Source of the DNA: Alviniconcha marisindica
Taxonomy: Eukaryota; Mollusca; Gastropoda; Provannidae
Length of the DNA stretch: 64,000 nt
Direction: 5' to 3'
Assembly: GCA_018857735.1 (NCBI GenBank)
Contig: JABMCL010001927.1
Span: 91,001-155,000, forward strand
The first letter of the stretch is position 1; each line of letters begins with the position of its first letter. Of this stretch, positions 21,960 through 30,400 are shown one piece after another. The position numbers and the translations under genes are program-made. Below the pieces are notes generated by a model that was not told where the DNA came from, ran no database searches, and saw only the letters and a program-made list of their open reading frames with translations.

Positions 21960-23767
21960 TGAAATGAATAAGTTACATTGACACTGCAGTTAGAGTTACA
22001 CAACTTAGTCAGATGGTATATATTTTTTAACTCACAGGAAAGGAAGAAGAAAGAAAAAGAAAGAAGAAAAAAAAAGCGAAGAAAAAACAAAACAAAAACA
22101 TTCTTTTGTTCAATATTATAATTATAAATCACTGCATGAAATTGAAAAAGCATTCAACAAAAAAATGGTGAAGGTATAAATCTTGCAACATGCTTTCAGC
22201 ATCAGTAAAGTTCCAAAATCTTTATTCCAGACAAAAAACACTGGCAGTAATTAAGGTGAAAACAGAACAAGGGCTGGAAATTCCCACCTGTCCAGTGATC
22301 CATGACCACTAAAAAGAGTAAAAGTGCCAGTGGACCAGCAGAACTCTCCTTTCCACTGATCAGCCAGGCCAGTAATTTTTATGAGAAATGTCTTGAAAGC
22401 CTTTTCTCAGACCATACCACAACCATAATGAAGATCAAGATGTCTGTGGCCATGCCCCTGGTCACTTTAATGAAACTTGTGAAGACAGTGACAGTCTAAT
22501 GCAGTCAAACTGACAAGCAGTGACACCACAAAACAGAAAAAGGTTCTCTGATTTTTTTCTCTCTCCATATCTGTCTCAGTGTCTGTCATCCATCTCTTTG
22601 TTTTAGTTTCAGACTTCACTGGCAGTTTACTCATTTTTGGGGACTAGTGAAAATCATGGAGGAGCAGTCAAATCTGTGATTTACTAGTCCACAGGACCAG
22701 TCAAAGGTTTCTGGGAATGCAAAACTATTAGTGTTAAATAAAGTTCCAGTAAGCAGTATTGATTCAGGGGTAAATACACCCATCACACCAATACCAGATT
22801 CTTGGATGCTACAGTACAAAAACAGTGAAGAGAAAATATATACTTTAATAACAGAGCACAGGGAAAGGGGCAGTATATTTTATATAGATCTAGACTAGTT
22901 CTTACAACAGTACTTGAACAGCAAGGTAAAAAAAAAATTGTAATGATTATGAATATGATGTAGCTGTACACATCAAATTTATAATCCCAATGGCAATGTC
23001 TTTTCTTGAATTCTTCTCCAGTAAATTCACATGATTGTAACAGCTTCTCCAATGTGACTCACAAGTCTAATTATTATTCATCACATCATGATTCATTCGA
23101 GATTCACATTATCACAAATGACACAAGTTCCAAGTGCACTCTTGACTGGTACTGGGAGATCACCTACTTCTGTAGCAAACAGACGAGATTTCGGTACCGA
23201 GATTTCACTGTCACTGAGCTATTGCCAAATTAGTCATTAGTACCAGGAAAGTCTTTCGTGGGGAAAAAAAGCCACTTCTTCGGAGAATGTGACCTTCTTG
23301 ACAGTAAAGTCAACGACTTTCCTCTCATCACGAGCAGAATCTGTAACCCGGTGCACGGAAGGACTCAAGGACTGAAGGAGTGGTCAGGCGTGACTGTCAC
23401 TTTGTTTCAGGAATCAGAAGAAAAAAACAAACACACAACACTCTCACCAGTAGTTCGGATAGCAGTTTTCGTATTTTGTGTAAAACACGTGAGCACGATC
23501 AAACACTGAAACAAACAGCCCAGTTACGAGGAACATCATGGACGCAAAAAGCGACGGGTCTGAATACAGAGAGAATGATCTCGTGATTTTGTCAAATCAT
23601 TTACCATTCAGCAGATCGTCAATTATGTGATCCAGATTTGCTATACTATGTGAACGAACAAATACCTGTGTGTCAACGGTCCCATTCTGAGCCGGACTCC
23701 CGTCACTAGAATCGGAATTAACCGAAGCAACGTCTGTCGCTTGATTCACGCTGTTCGTGTCAGCCAT
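4404..23767 (-). CDS. CLPTM1: CLPTM1 orthologue (cleft lip and palate transmembrane protein 1), complete, 14 coding exons
   Basis: This is a multi-pass ER/Golgi membrane protein. Vertebrate CLPTM1 retains GABA-A receptors inside the cell, and its paralogue CLPTM1L has been reported as a lipid scramblase. Coding exons on the minus strand are 23666-23767, 20086-20289, 19394-19552, 18082-18205, 16539-16624, 15939-16056, 14437-14539, 13619-13763, 12371-12464, 11179-11369, 10030-10125, 7900-8035, 5138-5305 and 4404-4618. They sum to 1941 nt (646 aa plus stop), every intron is GT-AG and all phases join cleanly. Human CLPTM1 is about 669 aa. The product has an N-terminal membrane segment (about residues 50-70), a long lumenal-type region with N-glycosylation sequons, and a cluster of hydrophobic helices from about residue 350 to 590, as in the family. 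The start ATG is the only one in frame in exon 1. Introns are loaded with minisatellites and SINEs. The gene is divergent from menin. Identity is secure; exact UTR ends are not visible. Confidence 0.97.
5138..5305 (-). CDS. CLPTM1: CLPTM1 coding exon 13 (residues 520-576)
   Basis: Encodes [20 protein letters not shown] followed by [20 protein letters not shown], the most conserved block of the family. Donor is GTCAGT. Confidence 0.95.
5690..6185. repeat. Degenerate 20-23 bp minisatellite in CLPTM1 intron 12
   Basis: Short units such as GAGTTGTTAACCCTTGCATG and AAGTTGTTAGCCCTGTGTGT repeat throughout. This is the proximal part of a 2-kb satellite block between exons 13 and 12. Confidence 0.85.
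6186..6432. repeat. 39-bp minisatellite, about 6 copies
   Basis: Unit: CAGCGCTGCACTTGACTTAC plus AGCCATGCACTGAAGTCAT, 39 bp in total. Because 39 is a multiple of three and the unit lacks stops in several frames, it produces spurious open frames on both strands with a 13-residue period. Confidence 0.92.
6440..7132. repeat. Roughly 40-bp compound minisatellite
   Basis: Alternating halves CACTAGCCCTTTACAGGAGT and CATTAGTCCTGCATGCAAGT repeat with point variation. Part of the CLPTM1 intron 12 satellite block. Confidence 0.9.
7133..7608. repeat. 238-bp higher-order repeat, two almost identical copies
   Basis: Positions 7133-7370 and 7371-7608 are each composed of about 20-bp units. By eye they differ at one base (CTGCATGT versus CTGTATGT near the end). 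The array continues in divergent form to about 7715. Confidence 0.9.
7900..8035 (-). CDS. CLPTM1: CLPTM1 coding exon 12 (residues 475-520)
   Basis: Encodes [20 protein letters not shown] and [18 protein letters not shown], two conserved hydrophobic segments. GC content is well above the flanking introns. The 62-bp tandem array begins about 100 bp upstream of its acceptor. Confidence 0.95.
8060..8870. repeat. Nested tandem repeat: 62-bp unit x8 inside an older unit of about 105 bp
   Basis: Eight copies of a 62-bp unit start at 8143, 8205, 8267, 8329, 8391, 8453, 8515 and 8577 and look identical. Flanking copies at 8060-8142, 8639-8744 and 8745-8870 carry an extra GGGGTTCAGYRYYCACARCA segment, so the 62-bp unit is a derived short form. 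Lies upstream of CLPTM1 exon 12. On the gene's sense strand each unit has TGTTGTTTTTCTAG, which resembles a 3' splice site. Confidence 0.93.
9240..9735 (-). mobile_element. tRNA-derived SINE, about 500 bp, minus orientation
   Basis: The tRNA-like head (minus strand, about 9733 to 9660) has A-box-like GATAGCTCAGTGGTTAGAGC and B-box GGGTTCGAATCCC. The body contains GCACGTAAAAGATCCCGGTC and ends near the TATAAAAAGCTAGTCACTCC and GAATAGCGCTGTGTAAGCG motifs. The body recurs at 17065-17395 and partly at 24950-25005. Confidence 0.8.
10030..10125 (-). CDS. CLPTM1: CLPTM1 coding exon 11 (residues 443-474)
   Basis: Encodes [20 protein letters not shown] and then [12 protein letters not shown], matching the human GIFPRLSF-DKSTYIESSTKVYDDM region. 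Length is 96 nt, phase 0 to 0. Confidence 0.93.
10128..10470. repeat. Degenerate roughly 60-bp repeat
   Basis: Loose tandem copies of AACACCCACACAACC and AGTGTACYTTTGC-type strings in CLPTM1 intron 10. Confidence 0.55.
10505..10945. repeat. Roughly 47-bp minisatellite, about 10 copies
   Basis: Units contain GTTCAAAGCAAACAGCCACT and GTGGAGTAAACAACATGCAT with length variation. Located in CLPTM1 intron 10. Confidence 0.88.
11179..11369 (-). CDS. CLPTM1: CLPTM1 coding exon 10 (residues 379-442)
   Basis: Encodes [20 protein letters not shown] and the following two hydrophobic segments, matching human DIQFWNSR-SLEGLSVRSVFF. Protein continuity across the exon 9 junction places the acceptor at GTGTGTGCAG, which lies inside the last unit of a 45-bp tandem array. 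The donor is a non-consensus CAG/GTCTGT. Confidence 0.93.
11365..11858. repeat. 45-bp minisatellite, about 11 copies, overlapping the CLPTM1 exon 10 acceptor
   Basis: The unit on the plus strand is TGCACACACAAACATCTTTG, GATTTTACATACACTGGAAA then ATGYC. Starts are spaced 45 bp (for example 11371, 11416, 11461). On the gene's sense strand each unit ends GTTTGTGTGTGCAG/ACATT or a variant of it. The exon-side unit provides the real acceptor, and the array reaches about 5 nt into exon 10. Confidence 0.93.
12300..12357. repeat. CA microsatellite
   Basis: Uninterrupted (CA)n immediately downstream (sense direction) of the CLPTM1 exon 9 donor. A degenerate CA/TG-rich lead-in covers 12160-12300. Confidence 0.97.
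12371..12464 (-). CDS. CLPTM1: CLPTM1 coding exon 9 (residues 348-379)
   Basis: Encodes the helix [20 protein letters not shown] and then [11 protein letters not shown], nearly identical to human. It ends one base into an Asp codon. A long CA repeat begins a few bases beyond the donor. Confidence 0.95.
12660..13240. repeat. Roughly 40-bp C-rich minisatellite
   Basis: Units contain CTGCAACAAGCTGAGCATCT and GTGGCCCCCCCTCCCATCAC. Variable C-run lengths break the periodicity. Located between CLPTM1 exons 8 and 9. Confidence 0.9.
13250..13515. repeat. 39-bp minisatellite, about 7 copies
   Basis: Unit: TTGGCTATATCTTCAGGCAA plus GGTTTCAGAACAGGACTAC. Adjacent to the C-rich array and about 100 bp downstream of the exon 8 donor in the sense direction. 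Confidence 0.9.
13619..13763 (-). CDS. CLPTM1: CLPTM1 coding exon 8 (residues 299-347)
   Basis: Encodes [20 protein letters not shown] followed by AQSMRNKW and an acidic DEDQDSLK end, matching SPLSLWRWQLYAAQS and DEEQDSVK in the human protein. Confidence 0.95.
13925..14016 (+). repeat. Dispersed repeat ending TGGGTGTAAAACACC(AAATTACTTACT)
   Basis: The string ACTGGGTGTAAAACACCAA followed by TTACT repeats also occurs at 29985-30015 (plus) and in reverse complement at 51228-51255. This indicates the 3' end of a dispersed mobile element family. Confidence 0.65.
14437..14539 (-). CDS. CLPTM1: CLPTM1 coding exon 7 (residues 265-299)
   Basis: Encodes [20 protein letters not shown] and then INHTT, matching the human YYPIIYFNDYWNL block. 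Starts in phase 1 and ends in phase 2. Confidence 0.95.
14810..14992 (-). mobile_element. tRNA-derived SINE fragment, minus orientation
   Basis: In minus orientation it reads CAGCCCCTGTAGGGTAGTGG, TTATAGC, then a CATGTTTGAATTCC B-box-like motif and a GC-rich body toward 14810. It is a third tRNA-head family, different from those at 9.7 and 26.8 kb. Confidence 0.65.
15341..15640 (+). mobile_element. tRNA-derived SINE, plus orientation
   Basis: The head is GGCTGGATAGCTCAGCTCAG, CTGGTAGAGCACTGGACC, with B-box GGGTTTGATTCCC. A CAGCT duplication in the A-box region and an enlarged anticodon region argue against a working tRNA. The body has GCGCACATTAAAAATCCC. Confidence 0.75.
15939..16056 (-). 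CDS. CLPTM1: CLPTM1 coding exon 6 (residues 226-265)
   Basis: Encodes [18 protein letters not shown] and then GSVPQPLDE, almost the family signature SHWHPN-TIN-VDDHTPW. NQS and NLT sequons are present. Confidence 0.95.
16258..16516. repeat. 49-bp minisatellite, 5 full copies plus a partial
   Basis: Unit: TGTTTTATTGCACGGCAACA, TAGTACTCCCCACCCAGGTA, AGCATTAAC; copies start at 16258, 16307 and so on and look identical. Located just downstream of the CLPTM1 exon 5 donor. The sense (minus) strand of each unit contains AATAAA; the plus strand contains CAGGTAAG. Confidence 0.93.
16539..16624 (-). CDS. CLPTM1: CLPTM1 coding exon 5 (residues 197-225)
   Basis: Encodes [18 protein letters not shown], equivalent to the human NKYKRRRFQKTKNLLTG block. 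A 49-bp minisatellite lies in the intron just downstream of its donor. Confidence 0.94.
16878..17028. repeat. 74-bp tandem duplication
   Basis: Two near-identical copies contain GGGTTGCTCCATTATTATCT and GCTGCAAGTTTCAGCTCCTC. Located in CLPTM1 intron 4. Confidence 0.88.
17060..17395 (-). mobile_element. Second copy of the 500-bp SINE body, tRNA head missing
   Basis: Matches 9240-9590 over GATAACAGG-proximal sequence, GCACGTAAAAGACCCTGGTC, CATTCTGCCGAAAGTGCAG and GAATAGCGCTATATAAAAGTC, and ends in a CAACAACAAC tail typical of SINE 3' ends. Confidence 0.75.
18082..18205 (-). CDS. CLPTM1: CLPTM1 coding exon 4 (residues 156-197)
   Basis: Encodes [20 protein letters not shown], matching the family motif NGSIYIHVY, with an NGS sequon. 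Donor GTATGT splits an Arg codon shared with exon 5. Confidence 0.94.
19394..19552 (-). CDS. CLPTM1: CLPTM1 coding exon 3 (residues 103-155)
   Basis: Encodes [15 protein letters not shown] and [16 protein letters not shown], matching the family's YVYISE and LVYGDW motifs at the start of the lumenal domain. Length is 159 nt, phase 0 to phase 0. Confidence 0.94.
20086..20289 (-). CDS. CLPTM1: CLPTM1 coding exon 2 (residues 35-102)
   Basis: Begins with a Gln-rich stretch and then holds the first hydrophobic segment (about residues 50-70, [11 protein letters not shown] onward), followed by FRRSP and NLFEKGTIM, which align with the human N-terminal region. Acceptor TTTTCACAG and donor GTAGGT are good; phase 0 on both sides. 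Confidence 0.93.
20290..23665. other. CLPTM1 intron 1 (3.4 kb)
   Basis: AT-rich intron with a G25 run at 20954-20978, a TA/GA simple repeat at 21912-21958, and a dispersed repeat at 22262-22460. No coding exon is recognised in it. Confidence 0.7.
22262..22460 (+). repeat. Dispersed repeat, partner of 30146-30310
   Basis: Shares CTGTCCAGTG / CTGGTCCAGTG, a CCAGTGGACCAGCAGAACTC-like string, TTTTATGAGAAAT and CCATACCACA in the same order with the copy in menin intron 4. Confidence 0.6.
23666..23767 (-). CDS. CLPTM1: CLPTM1 coding exon 1 (residues 1-34)
   Basis: Starts with MADTNSVNQ and is rich in Ser, Asp and Asn, consistent with a disordered cytosolic N-terminus. The donor follows CAG at 23666, and the exon ends in phase 0. 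Confidence 0.9.
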
Positions 23768-23992
23768 GTTTTATGCGGTTTAACCTCATTCCTGCCTCTT
23801 TAATTGGATTATGTAAACATTGTATCAGCAGAAAGCATATTCACAAATAAACTATAGATATTCATTTAGGAATAGTTAATTATTAATAACTGTGCAATAA
23901 AGTTGATGATGTGCCCGTAAAATGCACATTACAGGGTAAATAGGATCCAGAGAGTACGGCCCCTGTTTGTGTGTGCGAATTACGGCATCAAG
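23768..23992. promoter_or_regulatory. Putative bidirectional promoter of CLPTM1 and menin
   Basis: Only 225 bp separate the divergent start codons, so this segment plus the 5' UTRs must include or adjoin both transcription starts unless further upstream non-coding exons exist. It is AT-rich, not a CpG island. It contains an inverted CCAAT (ATTGG at about 23806) and no clear TATA box placed for either gene. Confidence 0.65.
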
Positions 23993-24407
23993 ATGGCGGG
24001 CTTTCGAGATCGCGAAAAGAAGCACTTCCCGCTAACAAACATCAAGGCTGTTGTCGGTTTATTCACTGATCAGCTTGAGAGGGGAGATGAGGTTGACTTA
24101 GCGCTCCTCTCTATTGTGTTAGGATGCATCGAAAACACGCTGACGATGAACCGATCGCCGCACAGCAGTGTTGATGAGTCGAAAACCATCATCCCCATCT
24201 TCCCCGTTGTGGAAGTAGACACAATCGAGGCGTTGTACGCCAAATTTACAGCCCTGATAAAAGGCTCCGTGGATCTCACCAAGTTTGAAAGAGAATATGC
24301 CACAAGAGAACTAGTCAAAAGAGTGTCCGACGTGGTGTGGGGGTCACTGACACGGGCTTATTACAAAGATAAAGCCCATTTGCAGTCTCTCTTCAGCTTT
24401 CTCACTG
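23993..24407 (+). CDS. MEN1: Menin coding exon 1 (residues 1-139)
   Basis: Starts [20 protein letters not shown] and ends FSFLTG, matching the human FPLRSIDDVV start and FSFITG. Donor is GTACGT. It covers the N-terminal domain that, in human menin, forms part of the binding pocket. Confidence 0.96.
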
Positions 24408-27400
24408 GTACGTAATCGAAACTAGCGACGTCATTGTTTACCGATCGCCAGGAGCCCAACATCAGTGGCAACAGACAATCCGATAACGATTGAACGCTCT
24501 CTAAAGCATTTGTTTTCCAGTTTCTATGATTTTTTTCAGTCTTTGTAACGGTTTATGGAGGTAATATAATAATTTACCGTGTAATGTGCGCACGTCGTTT
24601 CACTGTTTCACAAACCAAGCATGAGATAGTGAGTAGAAAATACCGTGGCTTTAGCGCATCTTTTATTACAGTTTGTTTGAGCTACATTTTCTGCCCCAGT
24701 ATCTGAGTTTGTAGTCATGGTTATAAACTGGGTTTTCTTCAGTCAGATTTGCTGTGACCTCCATTAAATAAAAATATATTTGTTAATGTTATAAGATATA
24801 ATATTAATAGTTCTGCTCTCAAAAGTCATGAAAGAAAAGAAAAAAGTCAATTTCTTTAAAAAAAAGTTGTTTGTTTGCATTTTATTTCTGTGTGATTTGG
24901 TGAACAATAACAAAGACAAATGTAATATTTATTACTATAACATCATTGTTGTTGATTGCTTTTAAGTTTTAGATAGCACTATTCTCCACTGTGCTTGCAT
25001 GTGATTCTAATTTTTTACCTGCAGTAACAGGGTTCACCACCATGGGGATGTGTGTGGCTGTGGGCTTATGTAGGTGACAAAAATAATCCCCTTGAAAAAT
25101 GGGTATGACCCTCATTCACAGAAAACAGGGGTTGAAAGACCGTGCATGCATGGACAGACAGACAATAATGGCAGTTCATATAATTTTTAAATTGTAGAAG
25201 CTGTCTTGTCAGGGTGGCTTGCCATAGCATGAGCAATGGTGATTTTGTCAGTTATACTACTGGAAAATTGAAAATTGGTGTGATGGACAAGAACTTGTAA
25301 TAAACTTGTTCAAGTTGTTGTCATGTCGGTAACTCATACCCTATTTTAGTGTATACAGTATGCTGGAGGGCACCAAAACTTCTGCACTTATGAGCCTTAC
25401 TTCTTGCCATTCTGGTTCACGCTAAACTACAGCCAATGTCTTTTCAGTGTTGGTCTGCCAGCATGTCACTTTGTCAGGGTTTGCTGCAAAACTGTTCAGT
25501 CTAAGATAAGAGCAGCTCATTACACAGGCTGATCATCTTTTCTTTCCTGCTCTTGACTTTAGCCCGAACAAATTTTTCATTATTTCTTGACCAGTCTAAT
25601 TATTCCTCAGCTTCCCATCATTAAAATGATAGAAATCAAGACATGTTATTGATTTCTCTTCATTGTTAAGCTAACATTCTGCACATATATTTATAATTAT
25701 CATAGTCTTAGTTTTTCATCTGTTATATAGTGATCACTGAAATGCTGGAATACTGTTGAAAATTTGATCAGACTCAGTCGTTCACTTTCTCATACTGCAA
25801 TGATTTGAATTTTGATCAGTTAATGTTGTTTTTTGTCAAAAGTTATGCCAGATTAATATCAACAATGAAATCACAATAAGTGAATCACTTCTGTTCTAGT
25901 TATGGTAACAGTATAATGTCATATAACATTTTCTTTTACAGTTTCATGTTTCCTTAAAATCTTACTCTACATCAGTATATTTTATTTATTTTTATTCGGC
26001 AATTCAACACTGAAGTCATCACACTATTTCCAGGTAATCATTAAATGAGACTTGAGTTACAAATTTCAAAACCCAATTCTTTTTATACTAAAAAGGATCC
26101 ATTGAGGATGTACCTTTGGTGGGGTTTATGTACTTTGTATTTTGCTCATTTGCCGAATGAAGTTTACTGTAGGTTGTTATATTCTTAATCTTTTGACTTC
26201 TTTCAAGTCAGGCAAGTGCTGATTAACTCCCTTTGTTGATTCTACACAAGCACTTATTCTGTTTCAGATTATTACAAATCACTCTGAGTTTAACATGTGA
26301 TTATTTAACTAAACATGTGTATTATATATTACTGGTACGTATATGCTTTGGTGTGTTTACATGCTGCTGCCAGTTTCAAGATCAAAAGGTTATGTCTGGT
26401 CACAAGTTCTTTTTGTTTAATGTCCTCAGGGTCTTAAGTCAAAATTGGTTCTCTCTTATGGAAGTTATGCTGCACACACCTGTGTCACTGAATGTGCCTA
26501 AAATAGAGGGTGTATAATTACACCAAAGTAAACATTGTGCTTAACGTCCACAGAAACCGCAAGGCTTATTAGGGATGGGGGGGGGGGGGGGGGATTATAT
26601 ACCTATCCTACACTGTCACCACCAGAATGATTCCTGCATTAAGATGGGCAGCAGTGAGAGCCATTTTAATGTTTCAGTAGGAAGTGATGGACAAAGCCAC
26701 AAGAGTGTCCACAAACCACAACCTTTTTGAAGAGAAAGGAGAGCCGAAGCAGTATCAAACCAAGGTCCTTCCGCTTACCAGCCTAACGCCTTACCGCTAG
26801 GCCAAACCGGCTCACATAATTACACCATAATGGGTTTTAGCCTTTATGTGAACTGATTTGGCAAGGCTTTATTTAGTTATTAGGCTGGTAATCAGAAGGA
26901 CCTCAGTTTGATACTGCTCCGGCTCTCCTTTCTCCAAAAAGGTTGTGGTTTTGGGACACTGTCTTGTGACTTTGTCCCTCACAATCAATGAAACATTCAA
27001 ATGTCTCTCATCACTACCCATCTTAATGCAGGAGTCATTCAGGTGGTGACGTGTAGCGATAAGTATAATCGCCCTCTTCCTTCCACCTCCATACCCCCTT
27101 CCCCCCACCCCCTTTCTCCCCATCCCTAATAAGCTTTGTGGTTTCTGTGGATGTTAAGCACCACATTGACTTACTTTAGCCTTTGTTGACGATGTACCTT
27201 TGGTGGAGTTTATGTACCTTGTATACACTGTTTTGGGGTGACTGGGATACCTGATGGTAATAATATTAATAATGTCCCAGGGAACAATCCGCACTGTTTT
27301 GGGGTGACAGCGGGATGCCTGATGGTAATGATAATGTCCCAGGGAACAATCTGCACTGTTTTGGGGTGACTGAGGGATGCCTGATGGTAATGATAATGTC

Positions 27401-30400
27401 CCAGGGAACAATCTGCACTGTTTTGGGGGTGACTGAGGGATGCCTGATGGTAATAGTTATGTCCCAGGGAACAATCTGCACTGTTTTAGGGTGACTGAGG
27501 GATGCCTGATGGTAATGATAATGTCCCAGGGAACAATCTGCACTGTTTTGGGGGTGACTGAGGGATGCCTGATGGTAATGATAATGTCCCAGGGAACAAT
27601 CTGCACTGTTTTGGGGTGACAGCGGGATGCCTGATGGTAATGATAATGTCCCAGGGAACAATCTGCACTGTTTTGGGGTGACAGCGGGATGCCTGATGGT
27701 AATGATAATGTCCCAGGGAACAAGCTGGACTGTTTTGGAGTGGCGTTTGCTGTGGTGGCAGCATGCCAGGTGCTAGGATTCCAAGACGTCAAGCTCGCAC
27801 TCTCGGAGGACCATGCCTGGGTGGTTTTTGGAAAAGACAGCAGCAACACAGCCGAGGTCACATGGCATGGTGGGTAACAAACCTTAATAAAGCCAAAAGT
27901 AGAAGGAAAAAAGAATTAAAACATTTTATTTTTCAACAATGTGAAACAAAGTTGACTGCCAGAAAAGCCAGCATTCTGAAAGAAGATCAAAACACACAAA
28001 AGGTTGAGAGAAAAAAATGCTTGTTTTAATCAGAGAATACAAAACATGTGCAAACTTTCTTGGTGAACCCATTTTTCAAACAACAATCAGACACTGACAT
28101 TTAAACAAACAGTAACACTAACAGGAATAAAATTTGATCTACTTTCAGTTTCTTCACCAACTGAAGGCTGAACTATGTGTGCCTGGTACTAGTGGTAGAT
28201 CAAATGTTATTCCTGATATATATACAGCACAGGTAAAATGGTATTTGCCATTATGCATTTAAAAACAAAACAAAAAAACGAATCTGTCATTCCATTAAGG
28301 AAAAATCTGGTAACAGTAAATAGATCGAATGGTCGACGATACCAGCATGTCCTAGCCGTATACATTACATGCTCTTTTTTCTTTAACAAGGGCAGTATGG
28401 AAGGGACCAACTCTTTGAAAATGTGTGTTTTAAGTTTGTGTATGATGTAAGTTTTGTTTTATGTACATGGGTAGATTTTGTAAGGTTTGGCTTGAGAAAG
28501 GGTTTACATGTGTTCTGAAGTGTGCACTTGCTGATGCCAGAGTGCGATCATCCTGAGGTGACCTGTGCGGTTGACAGGACATTGAAATCCAGTTACTAAT
28601 TAACTTCTGTTGGGGCATTTACAGGTAAAGGCAATGAGGACAAGCGAGGGCAGCCCATCACAGAGGCCGTGACGGACAAGGCGTGGCTGTACCTCAATGG
28701 ACACCCAGTGGTCTGCACGCGGCAGATGGAGGTCGCAGCCATGGTTTCCAGCATCAACCCTGCTATCTCCTCTACCATTGACAGTGTGGAAATGGGCTCG
28801 CTTCAGCAGGTTTGGTTGAATGCTTTATACCATGGCTGCAATCAAGTTTTCGTGGTGCTTGCATTAGTGACAACAGTAACACTTCACTTGCTCTCAGCTG
28901 CTGGCTAAGTAACTGTGTTTTTGGGGTGCTCCAGTTTGGATGCATGTAATACATTAGGGTGTAGCACTAAAGATGAGTAACAATGGCTTGGAAAATTCTT
29001 AATTGTACATATAACATTGTTTACATTCACTTCAGAAGGTAACACAAGAAAGCTATGCGGGGTATTTTTGAGAAAGGTGCAAATCTGCAACATTATGCAG
29101 ATTGTGGGGATAATTCAGACAGGAAAAATGTCGGTGTACATCTGACATCTGTACTCACCACTTTTGGGCACAGAGTTGAATGACTCGTAGCTGGCTACTG
29201 TGCTGTGTGAACACAGTTCAGCTTCAGATGTAGGTGTGTCATACATCTAAAATATTTTGTTTTTGGTTTATTTTCAGGAGCTGCTGTTTGTATTGTACAC
29301 GCAAGGTCATCTGTCCAGGTAGGTTCTGTGACGATTCATCAAATCAAATTTGAAGCCAGGAATAATATGCATGTTTCAATTTCCAGCAATGAGTCATGTG
29401 CATGGAAGCAACACATTATGGACAGACCTGTTTACTTGTATGGTTTGGGCATATTTTGTACGCCTGAATTTCAGCATACAGAAGTCCAAAGAAAAAAACG
29501 GATCATAAATATTTCTAGACATGTTTTACAGTTTGTTTATTTTCCAGTCTGGAATGCAGTTCGTTCATTTTCCAGTCTGGAATATGCCCGGGTTTGGGTT
29601 TTTGGTGACGCATATATGCAAGTCTTGCAACCTCTCACTGCTGTAGTACTGGCTTTTGTATTGTGCTTTGTGTAATCTCGGCACTGACTTCTCGGGCAAT
29701 TCAAAGCCGGCTTGCTTTTCTGCTGCAAAGTATGAGCGTTCACCATCAAAATTAGTTTTGTACATTGTAGTGTATGTCGTGACACACTAAGCACTGCCCC
29801 AGTTCCATGGCTAGAAACTGAAAATGCTTGGAACTTTTCTATAAAAAATATAAAAAATACTACAATTTGTTTAAAGTGTATTCTTATCTGTATTTGAGTG
29901 TAAACAGGTCTGGGAGTGACTGTGGATGTATTAAGTTCTGTTTCTTATCCACTTAATCGTCACTCTGATATAACTGTACTGGCTGACTGGGTGTAAAACA
30001 CCAAGTTACTTACTCCACTTTATTCCTGGGAGTGTGTGAAGAGGCAGAATCCAGATTTCCCGATAAACTGATCCTGTGTCAGACTGCAAAATTTGGAGGG
30101 GAAAAATTCTGTGCCTCTAATATATTTCATTATTTACTAAGTGTACAGGTCTCAAAATTCCTGCTGGTCCAGTGCTCTGCGGCCAAAACTGCCAATGGAC
30201 TAGCAGAACTCTCCACTGGTTCCGGCAAATTTTATGAGAAATCTCAAGCCTTTTGTCAGCCCATACCACAGACACAAAGCCATCTTTATTTCTATGGCCC
30301 ATCTCCATGAATAATTACACTTTAACAAGCAAAGGGCAGTGGCTGCTGAACATGGCAAAGTCAAACACGTCACGCAAGCCATGACAAGGGGGGGGGGGGG

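Larger units (their letters stand above)
24408..27228. other. Menin intron 1, repeat-bearing part
   Basis: AT-rich intron with a SINE-body fragment at 24950-25005, a dispersed repeat at 26090-26265, and an inverted pair of SINEs at 26.5-27.2 kb. No coding exon is recognised. Confidence 0.7.

Noticed and set aside
23969..23992. Upstream GTG start for menin
   Set aside because: Would add eight residues with no family support; the ATG at 23993 has a good context and the expected N-terminus.
27229..27861. Open frames of 85-134 residues, minus strand
   Set aside because: Translations of the 62-bp minisatellite antisense to menin.
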